Assembly (NCBI GenBank): GCA_016234115.1
Contig: JACRHD010000014.1
Coordinates: 1 to 61,880, forward strand
From: Nitrospirota bacterium
GTDB taxonomy: Bacteria; Nitrospirota; Thermodesulfovibrionia; UBA6902
DNA: 61,880 nt
Direction of reading: 5' to 3'
Shown: positions 36,224 to 44,583 of the stretch, in pieces
How positions within the stretch are numbered: the first letter of the stretch is position 1
Layout of the letters: each line of letters opens with the position of its first letter
Translations under genes and position numbers: made by a program
Notes under the pieces: generated by a model
Databases searched by the model: none
Told to the model about the DNA's origin: nothing
What the model saw: only the letters and a program-made list of their open reading frames with translations

Positions 36224-36955
36224 ATGGAGACAATTATAAAGGATTTTAACGAAAGGGTAGCAAAAGCGATTTCTCATTACTGGTTGACCCGTGAGAATCA
36301 GGCAAGAAAGCAGGAAGGCGCGGGACGCGCAGACCAAGGGTTAAGAAGCGCGGTAACGGGCGGCGCTCAGATGGATGGCTTTATCGACTTGCTGACTGAA
36401 CTGATAGTTGACGCCGGAATTGATGAGCGCCATGTATTTCATAACAAGAATCTTGAACTTCCCGGCTTTTTCAGACCCACAAAAGAATGGGACCTCCTGG
36501 TAATCAAAGATGGTCAACTGCTTGTAGCGCTTGAAGCAAAATCACAAGTAGGTCCTTCTTTCGGCAACAATTTCAATAACCGCACTGAGGAAGCTATGGG
36601 TAGCGCCCTTGACCTCTGGACAGCATTCAGGGAGGGCGCGTTCAACAAAACAATACGGCCATGGCTTGGGTATATCTTCCTGCTTGAAGACTGCAAAGGA
36701 TCTCAAAGCGCGGTGAGAGTGAAAGAACCCCATTTCAGTGTCTTTGAGGAATTCAGGGGGGCATCCTATGCAAAAAGATATGAGCTTTTCTGCAGGAAGC
36801 TCGTAAGGGAGCGCCACTACAACGCCTCGGCCTTTTTCCTCTCCGACAGAAAAACCGGTCAAAAGGGCGCTTTCAGAGAACCCGCCGAAGACCTGACTTT
36901 CGAGCTTTACGCGAGGTCGCTTATGGCCCAGGTTGCTGCTTTTTGCAGGAGTTAA
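36224..36955 (+). CDS. PaeR7I/XhoI-type restriction endonuclease
   Basis: 243 residues. The opening (ERVAKAISHYWLTRENQARK), GFIDLLTELIVDAGI and the nuclease core EWDLLVI with LVALEAKSQVGPSFGNNFNNR match the PaeR7I family, which cuts CTCGAG; Asp and Glu-x-Lys form the active site. The frame is open to 35831, but that part covers the antisense of the dehydrogenase remnant, so ATG 36224 is chosen although its ribosome site is weak. It meets the methyltransferase gene at TAATG. Confidence 0.85.
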   Translation: METIIKDFNERVAKAISHYWLTRENQARKQEGAGRADQGLRSAVTGGAQMDGFIDLLTELIVDAGIDERHVFHNKNLELPGFFRPTKEWDLLVIKDGQLLVALEAKSQVGPSFGNNFNNRTEEAMGSALDLWTAFREGAFNKTIRPWLGYIFLLEDCKGSQSAVRVKEPHFSVFEEFRGASYAKRYELFCRKLVRERHYNASAFFLSDRKTGQKGAFREPAEDLTFELYARSLMAQVAAFCRS

Positions 36956-36957
36956 TG

Positions 36958-37908
36958 ATGAGCGCACTATCACAGTTGGAGAAACAAATTACAACCCATC
37001 GACTTATCCATGGCGATAACCGCTCGCTGTCTTTTTTGCCTGACGGGTCTGTGCACCTTGTAATAACTTCCCCTCCGTACTGGTCGTTGAAGAGATATAA
37101 TGAACATCAGGCGCAGATGGGCCATATCGTTGATTACGAGAAGTTTCTTGCCGAGTTGACAAAGGTATGGAAGGAGGTTTATCGCGTGCTTGTTCCGGGC
37201 GGCAGACTCGTCTGTGTAGTCGGGGATGTCTGTTTATCCAGGAAAGAACATGGCAGGCATCTCGTCATGCCCCTGCATGCGGACATAGCGGTCATCTGCC
37301 GAAGGCTCGGTTTTGATAACCTTAACCCTATCATCTGGCACAAGATTTCAAATGCAAAATTTGAAGCCAACAACGGCACTAAATTTCTGGGGAAACCCTA
37401 TGAGCCGAATGCCATCGTGAAGAATGATATCGAGTTTATTTTGATGCAGCGAAAACCCGGTGGCTACCGTAAGCCTACTAAAGAACAGCGCAAGTTAAGC
37501 ATGATAGCCAAAGACGACTTTTCGCAGTGGTTCCGGCAGTTCTGGACCATCACAGGCGCCTCCACCCGCAACCATCCCGCGCCTTTCCCATATGAACTTG
37601 CTTATCGGCTTGTGAAAATGTTTTCCTTTTGGGGCGACACAGTCCTTGACCCCTTTTGCGGGACCGGCACAACAATGCTTGCCGCTATGAAATGCGGAAG
37701 ACATAGTATCGGCATTGAGATAGATGAAGAATATTGCCGTATGACTCTCGATCGGCTGAAAGCAGAGGCTCGGGGGTTGCCTGCTGAGGTCAGGATTGAG
37801 TTTTCAATATTGAACGACAAGGACAAGGCTTTTACGGTCCATGAAGAGCCTGCGGCTTATGGGGGGAAAGAGAGGAAGAAGACGGCGAAGAGGAAGGGGA
37901 CAAAGTGA
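36958..37908 (+). CDS. DNA methyltransferase of the R-M system
   Basis: A 316-residue beta-class amino-methyltransferase: catalytic TSPPYW (motif IV) lies near residue 36, before the SAM motif DPFCGTGTTMLAA near residue 230. The SPPY form is usual for N4-cytosine but also occurs in N6-adenine enzymes. It presumably protects the site cut by the upstream nuclease. ATG 36958 is six bases from AGGAG; ATG 36955 overlaps the nuclease stop. The C-terminus is very basic (KERKKTAKRKGTK). Confidence 0.9.
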   Translation: MSALSQLEKQITTHRLIHGDNRSLSFLPDGSVHLVITSPPYWSLKRYNEHQAQMGHIVDYEKFLAELTKVWKEVYRVLVPGGRLVCVVGDVCLSRKEHGRHLVMPLHADIAVICRRLGFDNLNPIIWHKISNAKFEANNGTKFLGKPYEPNAIVKNDIEFILMQRKPGGYRKPTKEQRKLSMIAKDDFSQWFRQFWTITGASTRNHPAPFPYELAYRLVKMFSFWGDTVLDPFCGTGTTMLAAMKCGRHSIGIEIDEEYCRMTLDRLKAEARGLPAEVRIEFSILNDKDKAFTVHEEPAAYGGKERKKTAKRKGTK

Positions 37909-37958
37909 GAAATGGGGATGTGTCCCCATCCCTAACATCTTTTAGACGGTAAGGTTGT

Positions 37959-38348
37959 ATGGAAGAATTAAATCAAAACAAAACCGATAATACTAAAACA
38001 AGTATCACGGAAAAAACCAATGAACAAATTCCATGTATTTTTTGTGATTCTAATATTTCGAGGCGTGCTAAGGTGTGCGCATCCTGTGGTCGTCATCAGA
38101 CATGGTATATTAATTACCTCGAACATTTTAGTTTAGTTATTGCTCTCTTAATGGTTCTTTTGGGTTTTCTTCAATTCAAGGAAGCCCGTAAAGACCGTCT
38201 TGAGTCAAGGGATGCTTTGGAGCATGCCAAGGATGCAAAAAAGATTGCCGAGGATCTTAAGAAAAAAAATAATTTGGCAGCAGAGAAACTCAAGGAAATA
38301 GATAATACATTATTGTTATATATTAAACCCACCCCTCTCCCAGCCTAA
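37959..38348 (+). CDS. Zinc-ribbon / membrane / coiled-coil protein
   Basis: 129 residues, not matched to a named family. A CIFC ... CASC zinc ribbon (residues 26-45) is followed by one membrane helix (FSLVIALLMVLLGFLQF) and a coiled coil rich in Lys, Glu and Ala. Codon use is AT-rich compared with its neighbours, like the restriction gene, which suggests it came with the R-M island. It may be an accessory or unrelated cargo gene. Confidence 0.6.
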   Translation: MEELNQNKTDNTKTSITEKTNEQIPCIFCDSNISRRAKVCASCGRHQTWYINYLEHFSLVIALLMVLLGFLQFKEARKDRLESRDALEHAKDAKKIAEDLKKKNNLAAEKLKEIDNTLLLYIKPTPLPA

Positions 38349-38387
38349 TATTTACGTGAATAAGCATCAAGTCTTTCTTCTTGATTT

Positions 38388-38612
38388 TCAAGCCCCTTCA
38401 AATTTCATCTCTTCTTTCACCCTGTCCACAACACGGCGGACATCGTTTAAACATCAGCGCCCAAGGAGGTTAGTTTCGGCGCAGTTGCAGGCGCCTTTTT
38501 TCTTTTCGGAAAGTATCCGCTCAATGATCAGCGAGCGTCCCTGGTTCTCCCTGACGTCTTTCATGATGTCCGCATCGGTGTAGCCGAAACAGTAACAGAT
38601 AAGGTTTTTCAT
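38388..38612 (-). CDS. CopZ/BFD-like [2Fe-2S] protein, putative selenoprotein
   Basis: Read through an in-frame TGA (38456-38454), this gives 74 residues. The first 52 (ICYCFGYTDADIMKDVREN ... GACNCAETNLLGR) match the iron-sulfur domain of CopZ-type metallochaperones, where GR is followed by two Cys. Here TGA occupies the first Cys place and TGT the second, and the frame continues CLNDVRRVVDRVKEEMKFEGA to a normal TGA stop. A 7-bp stem with a six-base loop (CGUGUU) starts 11 bases after the TGA, as in bacterial SECIS elements. Alternative: a nonsense mutation. No selA/selB is in the window, and the ribosome site is weak. Confidence 0.6.
38423..38442 (-). promoter_or_regulatory. SECIS-like hairpin after the in-frame TGA
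   Basis: On the minus strand UGUCCGC pairs with GUGGACA (one G-U pair) around loop CGUGUU. The loop begins 18 bases after the UGA, close to the position of the apical GGUCU loop in E. coli fdhF. Confidence 0.5.
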
Positions 38613-38694
38613 ACAGATATATTTTACAGGACGGAGGGGACGAGAGTCAGAAATTAGGCAATGACACGAAAGTAAATAAACAAGTCTGCCCCCC

Positions 38695-39357
38695 CTATTC
38701 TGCCGGCAATATATTATCCGGAGCATCATAAGCAGCGGAATTCACTTTCTTAGACACAGAATACCATTCCATTTCATCCGGACTATAGGGTCTCAAAAGA
38801 GACATCAGTTTCTCTCTGTCGTATGAATCAGGATCAAGCCAGCAGTCATAGTCATCTCTTGAAATTATGGCGGGCATCCTGTCGTGCATTGATGATACGA
38901 TCTCATTCGGTTCCGTTGTTATGATCGTGCAGGTGCAGATCTCCTCTCCCTCCGGGGAAGTCCATACGTTGTACAGTCCCGCAAAACCGAATGGCCGGGC
39001 CGATTTGAGGCGGATGTAAACAGGTGTTTTTGTTTTCCCCTTCTTCCATTCATAGAACCCGTCTGCGACCACGAGACAACGCTGATTTTTAAATGCGTCT
39101 CTGAACGCCGGTTTGTCCGCAACGGTTTCCGCCCGCGCATGAATCATGCTGTTGCCTATGCCGGGGTCCTTTGCCCACGAAGGGACAAAACCCCACCTGC
39201 ATTGGGTGAGTATCCTTGTCCGGTCCTTTCTGACTATGACAATCTTCCGGGTCGGCGCGATATTGTAACTGGGTATGTATTCCAGATGGGATTTATCAAC
39301 GCGGAACTCCTCGATGATCGTTTTAGCAGGGCTGCAAAGAACAAAGCGTCCGCACAT
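38695..39357 (-). CDS. SRAP-domain protein (HMCES/YedK-like)
   Basis: 220 residues beginning MCGRFV, where Cys2 forms the crosslink to abasic sites in single-stranded DNA. PSYNIAPT, RWGFVPSWAKDP, NSMIHARAETV, CLVVADGFYEWKK and MHDRMPAII (active-site His) are all present. It shields abasic sites at forks from nucleases. Its length is normal. It lies among several nucleic-acid genes and may be induced by DNA damage, though no LexA site was identified. Confidence 0.92.
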   Translation of the reverse strand: MCGRFVLCSPAKTIIEEFRVDKSHLEYIPSYNIAPTRKIVIVRKDRTRILTQCRWGFVPSWAKDPGIGNSMIHARAETVADKPAFRDAFKNQRCLVVADGFYEWKKGKTKTPVYIRLKSARPFGFAGLYNVWTSPEGEEICTCTIITTEPNEIVSSMHDRMPAIISRDDYDCWLDPDSYDREKLMSLLRPYSPDEMEWYSVSKKVNSAAYDAPDNILPAE

Positions 39358-39383
39358 TGTATTTTCTTTTGAATTATATGCCC

Positions 39384-39500
39384 CTATTTCGATCCGCTTT
39401 TCGGTTGTTTGTCCTTCTTGTCTTTTAGATCTTTTGCGTGTTGGACAGCCTTCTGTTTCCGGTCCTTGTCTTTGTCCTTCTTACCGCCTTTGTCTCCCAT
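39384..39500 (-). CDS. 38-residue lysine/aspartate-rich protein
   Basis: A small gene with an ideal ribosome-binding site (AAAGGAGG, seven bases before ATG). The product MGDKGGKKDKDKDRKQKA... is almost entirely Lys, Asp and Gln and probably unstructured. Similar short proteins are common in delta-proteobacteria-like genomes with no known role. It sits 27 bp upstream of the SRAP gene on the same strand. Confidence 0.7.
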   Translation of the reverse strand: MGDKGGKKDKDKDRKQKAVQHAKDLKDKKDKQPKSGSK

Positions 39501-39665
39501 TGAATGCCTCCTTTGGTGCAGCGTACATATGATTGTCTTTCGGAAACCTGTATTACTTACGATGAATGCTACCAGAAGCATGAGACGAAGGCAAGGGCTG
39601 TGAAGTCGATACCGGCCCGATGTAAGATATAGCATGGATACCGTATTATTGCTCAGGAGTTTAAT

Positions 39666-40460
39666 ATCGTAACAGCACCCATAAAGGACTTTGCCCTTTT
39701 CACGGATGTCAGCGTAAGTCCCGGCCTCAAACTCGGCGTGGGCGTCTATGTTATGTTGCCCGCTTCATTTTTAGAGTCCTCTCCCGCAGCTATTGGAAGG
39801 ACCGAAATAATCGGGCTGTTAAAGGTGAAGAGATTCAAAGGCACTTCCTCGACGAGGCTCGAACTTCAGACCGTTTTATGGGCGCTTGCGGAGAACCGGC
39901 AGGTCCCGCACGGACGCCTGACGTTATATTCCGATTCCCAATGCGTTACAGGCCTTCTCAGGAGAAAACCCCGCTTGCTGGCAGGAGGGTTCCTTTCGAA
40001 AAAGACAAACCGGCAGTTGATCAACGCTTCTCTTTACCGCGCATTTTACGAATTTCACGACGAATCGGGCTTTCAGGTCGTAAAGGTTGCCGGGCATTCC
40101 AAATCCCGCAATCACGACCCCGTTCACCGGATTTTCTCAATTGTGGACAGGGAGGCAAGGAAGGCCCTGAAGATATGGCTGAAGGAATCAACGGAAGTGC
40201 GGATTGAGACGAACAACGGACACTGGTGCGTCTATGCGCTCAGGTGCCGCAACAATTCTCTATACATCGGGATGACGAATAATCTCGAGAAAAGGATTGA
40301 AAAGCACAAGCTCGGGACCGGCAGCAAATTCGTAAGATCGTGGAGGCCGTTCGAGCTGGTCAAGACGATACCGTGCAGGAATGCCGCGGAAGCGAGAAGG
40401 CTCGAGTGCGAGTTGAAGGCCCTCACAAGAAAAAAGAAGATCGAAGCGCTTGAGCTTTGA
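39666..40460 (+). CDS. RNase H-like / GIY-YIG nuclease fusion
   Basis: 264 residues if begun at ATC 39666. The first 150 are an RNase HI-type domain: FTDVSVSP (first Asp), RLELQTVLWAL (Glu), LYSDSQCVTG (second Asp) and IVDREARKAL (last Asp). The last 85 are a GIY-YIG nuclease domain (CVYALRCRNNSLYIGMTNNL ... EARRLECELKALTR). The only standard in-frame start, GTG 39738, would drop the first catalytic Asp. AGGAG sits six bases before ATC 39666, so a rare start codon is likely. Substrate unknown, presumably RNA-DNA hybrids or branched DNA. Confidence 0.75.
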   Translation: MVTAPIKDFALFTDVSVSPGLKLGVGVYVMLPASFLESSPAAIGRTEIIGLLKVKRFKGTSSTRLELQTVLWALAENRQVPHGRLTLYSDSQCVTGLLRRKPRLLAGGFLSKKTNRQLINASLYRAFYEFHDESGFQVVKVAGHSKSRNHDPVHRIFSIVDREARKALKIWLKESTEVRIETNNGHWCVYALRCRNNSLYIGMTNNLEKRIEKHKLGTGSKFVRSWRPFELVKTIPCRNAAEARRLECELKALTRKKKIEALEL

Positions 40461-40474
40461 ATATATATGCGGCC

Positions 40475-42340
40475 TTAAACAGTCAGCAGACCTTCCAGCT
40501 CTTCCTCAAATTCTTTTGTCCTGTCTTCAGCCTCCGTGCGCAGAAGATCAAGATTTGTAAAGAGAGCGTCGAGTCTTGATTTTGAATCGTGGAGTTTTTG
40601 GGTGAGTATTTTAATGGCTTCCCCGTCACTTTTGAGCGAGGCCTCTATAATTTCCCGGTTGTACTGCTCGATCTTTTCTTCCAGCCTTACGATTTCCTTT
40701 TCCGCTTCATCCATGCCCTTTTGCAGGGCGCCCATGGTTGATGATTTTCTTTTCAGCAGCTCTGCCCGTTCACGCCGCAACTGTTTTTTATTGATGGAAT
40801 TATTCCCGGACTTCGGCTTTTTGACGCGGGACACGCCGGAATCAATCTCACTCTTCCAGCCGACGCGGTCCAGGAAGTCCTGGTAAGTTCCTTCAAACAG
40901 AGTCACTTTCCCGTCGTCAAAGACAATCAGGCGCGTGGCCAGGGCATGGAGCATCATTTCACTGTGGGTCACTATAATTACAGAGCCGTTGAAATCGGCC
41001 AGCGCCTCAACCAGGGAATCGTTGGATTCCATATCGAGATGGTTTGTGGGCTCATCCAACAAAAGCATGTTGGAGGGGCTGACAAGCAGCTTGCCCAACA
41101 GCACGCGGCTCTTTTCCCCACCGGAAAGGACGCTGATCTTTTTTAACGCGTTGTCGCCGGGGAACATCATAATGCCGCATATCTTGCGGGCCGCGCCCCG
41201 GCTGCCTTCGGGATGCACGTCGATAATTTCTTCCTCAATGGTCTTGTGCAGGCTGAGGCGGTTTATATTGGTCTGGCCGAAATAGGCCATTTGCAACTGA
41301 TCATGATGACGGACATCGCCGGTCCCGGTCTTCAGTTCCTTTGCAAGCAGATTCAGCAGCGTCGTTTTTCCCTTGCCGTTTTTGCCGATAATGGCTATGC
41401 GGTCCTTCTTTCCCACTGAAAAGGTCAGTCCGTCGATCAGGGGCGGACCGTCATTGTCAAAAGAAAAAGATATATCATCGACCTCCATAAGCTTTTTCCC
41501 TGTAAAAGACGCTGATCTGAACGCGAAATCGAGGTCCTTTATCTCGGTCAGTTTTTCAAGGCGCTCTTTTTTCTGCAGGGCCTTTACGCGCGACTGAACG
41601 GCCCTGGCCTTGCTTGCCTTTGCCCTGAACCTGTTTATGAATTCCTCTGTTTCCCTGCGCTTCTTGTCATCGTTCATCCTGGTCTTTTCGTGTATCTCTT
41701 CCTCCATCAGCAACTGCTGGTATACCTTGTCCGTCGGGCCGGCTTCTTTCCGCATCCTGCACCGGTGTATGGCCATGGTGTGTGTAGTCACCCCGTCCAT
41801 GAAATCACGGTCATGGGTAATAATTATGAGCTCTTTTTTCCAGTTGCGCAAAAACTGCGTAAGCCAGCGAAGAGAGAGAATATCGAGGTAGTTGGTAGGC
41901 TCGTCGAGCAGTAGAAGGTCGGGGTCGGAAACAAGCACCTTCGCAAGATTCAGGCGGACCTGGTATCCCCCTGATAGATCCAATGGATTGGTTCCGAAAT
42001 CTTCCAGTGTGAAACCGAGTCCCATAAGAATGATTTCCGCCTTGTATGTCTCATCGATGCCGTCCTCATTGTCCCGGAGACTCACGCACGCCTCCTTCAG
42101 CACAGTGTCCTCAGAGAAGCTGATATGCTGCGACAGATGGCCTATCATATATCCGTTGGGAATACTGATACATCCTGAATCAGGGTGCTCCTGCCCTAAT
42201 ATCATTTTAAAGAGAGTGGTCTTGCCGTGCCCGTTTCTGCCGACAAGGCCTACACGCTCACCCCGATTAAGGGTAAAACCGGCCTTCTCAAAAATGACCT
42301 GCCGGCCATAACATTTATCTAAGTTAGACACCTGGATCAT
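40475..42340 (-). CDS. ABC-F family ribosome-associated ATPase
   Basis: 621 residues with two ABC domains and no membrane segments. Walker A motifs are GRNGHGKTT and GKNGKGKTT, signatures LSGGYQVRL and LSGGEKSRV, Walker B LLLDEPTNYLD and LLLDEPTNHLD. A charged linker joins the domains, and a C-terminal coiled coil (residues about 530-615) resembles Uup/YheS types. Family members act at the ribosomal E site to relieve stalling. ATG 42340 with GGGA upstream is preferred to an upstream TTG. Confidence 0.9.
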   Translation of the reverse strand: MIQVSNLDKCYGRQVIFEKAGFTLNRGERVGLVGRNGHGKTTLFKMILGQEHPDSGCISIPNGYMIGHLSQHISFSEDTVLKEACVSLRDNEDGIDETYKAEIILMGLGFTLEDFGTNPLDLSGGYQVRLNLAKVLVSDPDLLLLDEPTNYLDILSLRWLTQFLRNWKKELIIITHDRDFMDGVTTHTMAIHRCRMRKEAGPTDKVYQQLLMEEEIHEKTRMNDDKKRRETEEFINRFRAKASKARAVQSRVKALQKKERLEKLTEIKDLDFAFRSASFTGKKLMEVDDISFSFDNDGPPLIDGLTFSVGKKDRIAIIGKNGKGKTTLLNLLAKELKTGTGDVRHHDQLQMAYFGQTNINRLSLHKTIEEEIIDVHPEGSRGAARKICGIMMFPGDNALKKISVLSGGEKSRVLLGKLLVSPSNMLLLDEPTNHLDMESNDSLVEALADFNGSVIIVTHSEMMLHALATRLIVFDDGKVTLFEGTYQDFLDRVGWKSEIDSGVSRVKKPKSGNNSINKKQLRRERAELLKRKSSTMGALQKGMDEAEKEIVRLEEKIEQYNREIIEASLKSDGEAIKILTQKLHDSKSRLDALFTNLDLLRTEAEDRTKEFEEELEGLLTV

Positions 42341-42555
42341 AATTATCCCTTCTTTGTTCCGGAACAAAATTGCTATCGGTTTTAAACAGCCCAGGCGGTT
42401 GAAACAGACGGAACGGACTTTAATTCACGCTTCTTCCGGACATTCGCGGTTTAATTCAGGCAGCAGGTTAATATAACTTAAATCCGATAAAAAAGAAAAT
42501 ACCGGGCGGCATTCATAAAAAACATCCGGGGCCGGCCCTTGTGGTAAAATGGACC

Positions 42556-42918
42556 ATGCCGGAAGAAAAATCCAAACTGGTCTACTCCACCGACATGCTT
42601 GTCCCCCGAAAGGAAAATCGCCGGGGCGATCGGCCGTTTGCACCTACAGCGCCGGATTCTGCCGATCAGAAGGCGACCCATTACAAGGTGATTGTCAGGC
42701 TCGACCGGAAGCGGAGGGCCGGGAAGTCCGTCACGGTAATCGAGGGTCTGCATGGCCGGGCAAAAGACAGGGAAGCCCTGCTTAAGGAATTGAAAACCGG
42801 GCTGGGGACAGGCGGCACAGTCAAGGACACGTCTCTTGAAATTCAGGGCGATCATTGCGACGCGCTCATTGCCGAGTTGAAAAAATTGGGCTACAGGCCG
42901 AAGCGCTCAGGCGGCTGA
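42556..42918 (+). CDS. SUI1/YciH-type translation factor
   Basis: 120 residues. An N-terminal LVYSTDM and basic linker are followed by the SUI1 domain (VIVRLDRKRRAGKSVTVIEGL ... GTGGTVKDTSLEIQGDH ... LKKLGYRPKRSGG). It is the bacterial relative of eukaryotic eIF1, thought to act in initiation fidelity. The start at 42556 is chosen by family length; the ribosome site is weak. Confidence 0.88.
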   Translation: MPEEKSKLVYSTDMLVPRKENRRGDRPFAPTAPDSADQKATHYKVIVRLDRKRRAGKSVTVIEGLHGRAKDREALLKELKTGLGTGGTVKDTSLEIQGDHCDALIAELKKLGYRPKRSGG

Positions 42919-42937
42919 TAATGGGAAAGCAGACTGC

Positions 42938-43261
42938 TTAACCGCTCTCCGACCATACTTTATCGTCATCTATGTCTTTCTGAAAATTACCGATGTTTTT
43001 CCGCGCAAATTTTGAAGTCGTCTTTGCCGCGTTTTCTTTTTTGGCGGCCTGTTCTTCTTTGTGCGATTCCACCTTCTGTTCATAACTCTTCAAACTGTCA
43101 GTGAGGCAGCTCAGTATATTGGTCGCGATACTGATTATCTGGTCCTGGGTAAACCCTTTTTTCCTCAACATGCGATAAAAAATCTTCGCAACCACACGCC
43201 CCCCCCTCTTTGTATCTTTTGACGCGAGAGTTATGATCCTGTCAAACTGTGCATTGTCCAT
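42938..43261 (-). CDS. Hypothetical protein
   Basis: 107 residues, soluble and highly charged. The first 60 (QFDRIITLASKDTKRGG...GFTQDQIISIATNILSCL) look helical; the rest is Lys/Glu/Asn-rich with a possible coiled coil. GAGGT precedes the ATG by about nine bases. No family is recognised. It may follow a 69-codon frame upstream in one transcript. Confidence 0.55.
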   Translation of the reverse strand: MDNAQFDRIITLASKDTKRGGRVVAKIFYRMLRKKGFTQDQIISIATNILSCLTDSLKSYEQKVESHKEEQAAKKENAAKTTSKFARKNIGNFQKDIDDDKVWSESG

Positions 43262-43276
43262 ACTGCGACCTCACTT

Positions 43277-43486
43277 TCAAGAGAAAATTATTTTCCCGTC
43301 GGCCTTCGGATGATCCTTCGGCGCTCTTCTATGTATTATATGCTTTCTTCCGGCTTCGGGATACTGTTGAGACATTCTCTGCTGCATAACCGCTTTTGTA
43401 ACCTCAGGAAACGACATCCATTTCCTGCTGCTATATAGCTTTTCGGCAACTTCAGTGCGGGAGTTGAGCCGGAAGGGCCTGAACAA
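43277..43486 (-). CDS. Possible small basic protein
   Basis: A 69-codon frame from TTG 43486, ending 16 bases before the next minus-strand gene. The sequence is basic (RPFRLNSRTEVAEKLYSSRK ... HIIHRRAPKDHPKADGK) with no recognised motif. An internal ATG preceded by AGGAA is an alternative start. Kept only as a weak candidate. Confidence 0.3.
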   Translation of the reverse strand: MFRPFRLNSRTEVAEKLYSSRKWMSFPEVTKAVMQQRMSQQYPEAGRKHIIHRRAPKDHPKADGKIIFS

Positions 43487-43593
43487 TTTTTTTTACAGCC
43501 CGCCTCTTTTCCCGAACGTATCGGGCAGTAAGCGTGACCTGCTATAATAAGGGCATTCTTGAGCCTTGTGATTACTGATGCGGGGAGGTCTGA

Positions 43594-44580
43594 TTGATTT
43601 CAGTATCGGGCATATTTCATCGCAGTACGGCCGGGGTCCTTGTTGTCGTGCTTGCGGGGCTTTTCATTTTCACGGCTTGCAGCCGCCCGGACCCTGACCG
43701 GACACAGGGCTATATCGAGGGAGAGTTCGTCTATGTCTCGTCTCCTTTTGGGGGCACTCTGAAGACCCTGCATGTGCGGCAGGGCCAACAGGCGCGGGCT
43801 GGCGACATTCTCTTCACGCTCGAAAGCGTTTCGGAAAAGGCAGCGCGGGATGAAGCGCAATGGCGGCTGAAGCAGGCCCGTGAAAATTTAAAAGACGCGC
43901 AAAAGGGCAAACGCTCCTCGGAAATCGAGGCCTTCGAGGCTCAATTGAAACAGGCGGAGGCCGCGTTGTCGCTGTCGGAAAAAGAGCTCGGCCGCCAGGA
44001 AGGCCTCTTTCTCTCCGGATTGATCGCAGCGCAGGACATTGACCGCGCGCGTTCAGCTTACGACCAGGACCGCCAGCGTGTTGCTCAGTTGAAAGCGGAC
44101 ATCAAAACAGCGCACTTAGGATTGCGCAGCGACCAGATCGCGGCGGCAAAGGCAAACGTACAGGCGCTGGAAGCGGCGCTGGCCGGGGCTGAATGGGACC
44201 TGCTGCAAAAGAGGCAGGCCGCGCCCCAATCCGGCCTGGTGTTTGATACCCTTTTCAGGGAGGGGGAATTTGTCCCAGCGGGCCGCCCGGTCGTAACGCT
44301 GCTTCCTGCCGGGAATATCAAGGTCAGGGCGTTTGTCCCTCAGACGAGGCTCAGCGCGATTCATACCGGCGACAAGGTGCGGGTCTTTGTGGACGGCTCG
44401 CAGGGGCCGTCAATCGGTACAATAAGTTTTATCTCTCCCAGGGCGGAATACACTCCCCCGGTCATTTACAGCAAAGAGGGGCGAAGCAAACTGGTGTTCA
44501 TGATTGAAGCGGTCTTCGCTCCTGAGACAGCAGTGAACCTGCATCCGGGCCAGCCGGTCGATATTCAATTCGGAGAATAA
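43594..44580 (+). CDS. HlyD-family periplasmic adaptor
   Basis: 328 residues starting at TTG 43594 with GGGAGG upstream. A signal or anchor (VLVVVLAGLFIFTAC, possible lipobox) precedes a split biotinyl-lipoyl domain (YVSSPFGGTLKTLHVRQGQQ), a long coiled-coil hairpin (residues about 85-200) and a beta-barrel with QSGLVFDTLFREGEFVPAG. It belongs to the YbhG/YhiI type that pairs with ABC-2 exporters; the next two genes are such an ATPase and permease, spaced 3 bp and overlapping 4 bp. Confidence 0.9.
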   Translation: MISVSGIFHRSTAGVLVVVLAGLFIFTACSRPDPDRTQGYIEGEFVYVSSPFGGTLKTLHVRQGQQARAGDILFTLESVSEKAARDEAQWRLKQARENLKDAQKGKRSSEIEAFEAQLKQAEAALSLSEKELGRQEGLFLSGLIAAQDIDRARSAYDQDRQRVAQLKADIKTAHLGLRSDQIAAAKANVQALEAALAGAEWDLLQKRQAAPQSGLVFDTLFREGEFVPAGRPVVTLLPAGNIKVRAFVPQTRLSAIHTGDKVRVFVDGSQGPSIGTISFISPRAEYTPPVIYSKEGRSKLVFMIEAVFAPETAVNLHPGQPVDIQFGE

Positions 44581-44583
44581 TAT

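Noticed and set aside
38454-38729. A 91-codon protein ending at the TGA at 38454
   Set aside because: The part before 38612 is not family-like, and ending at this TGA would remove the conserved second half of the CopZ-like domain.
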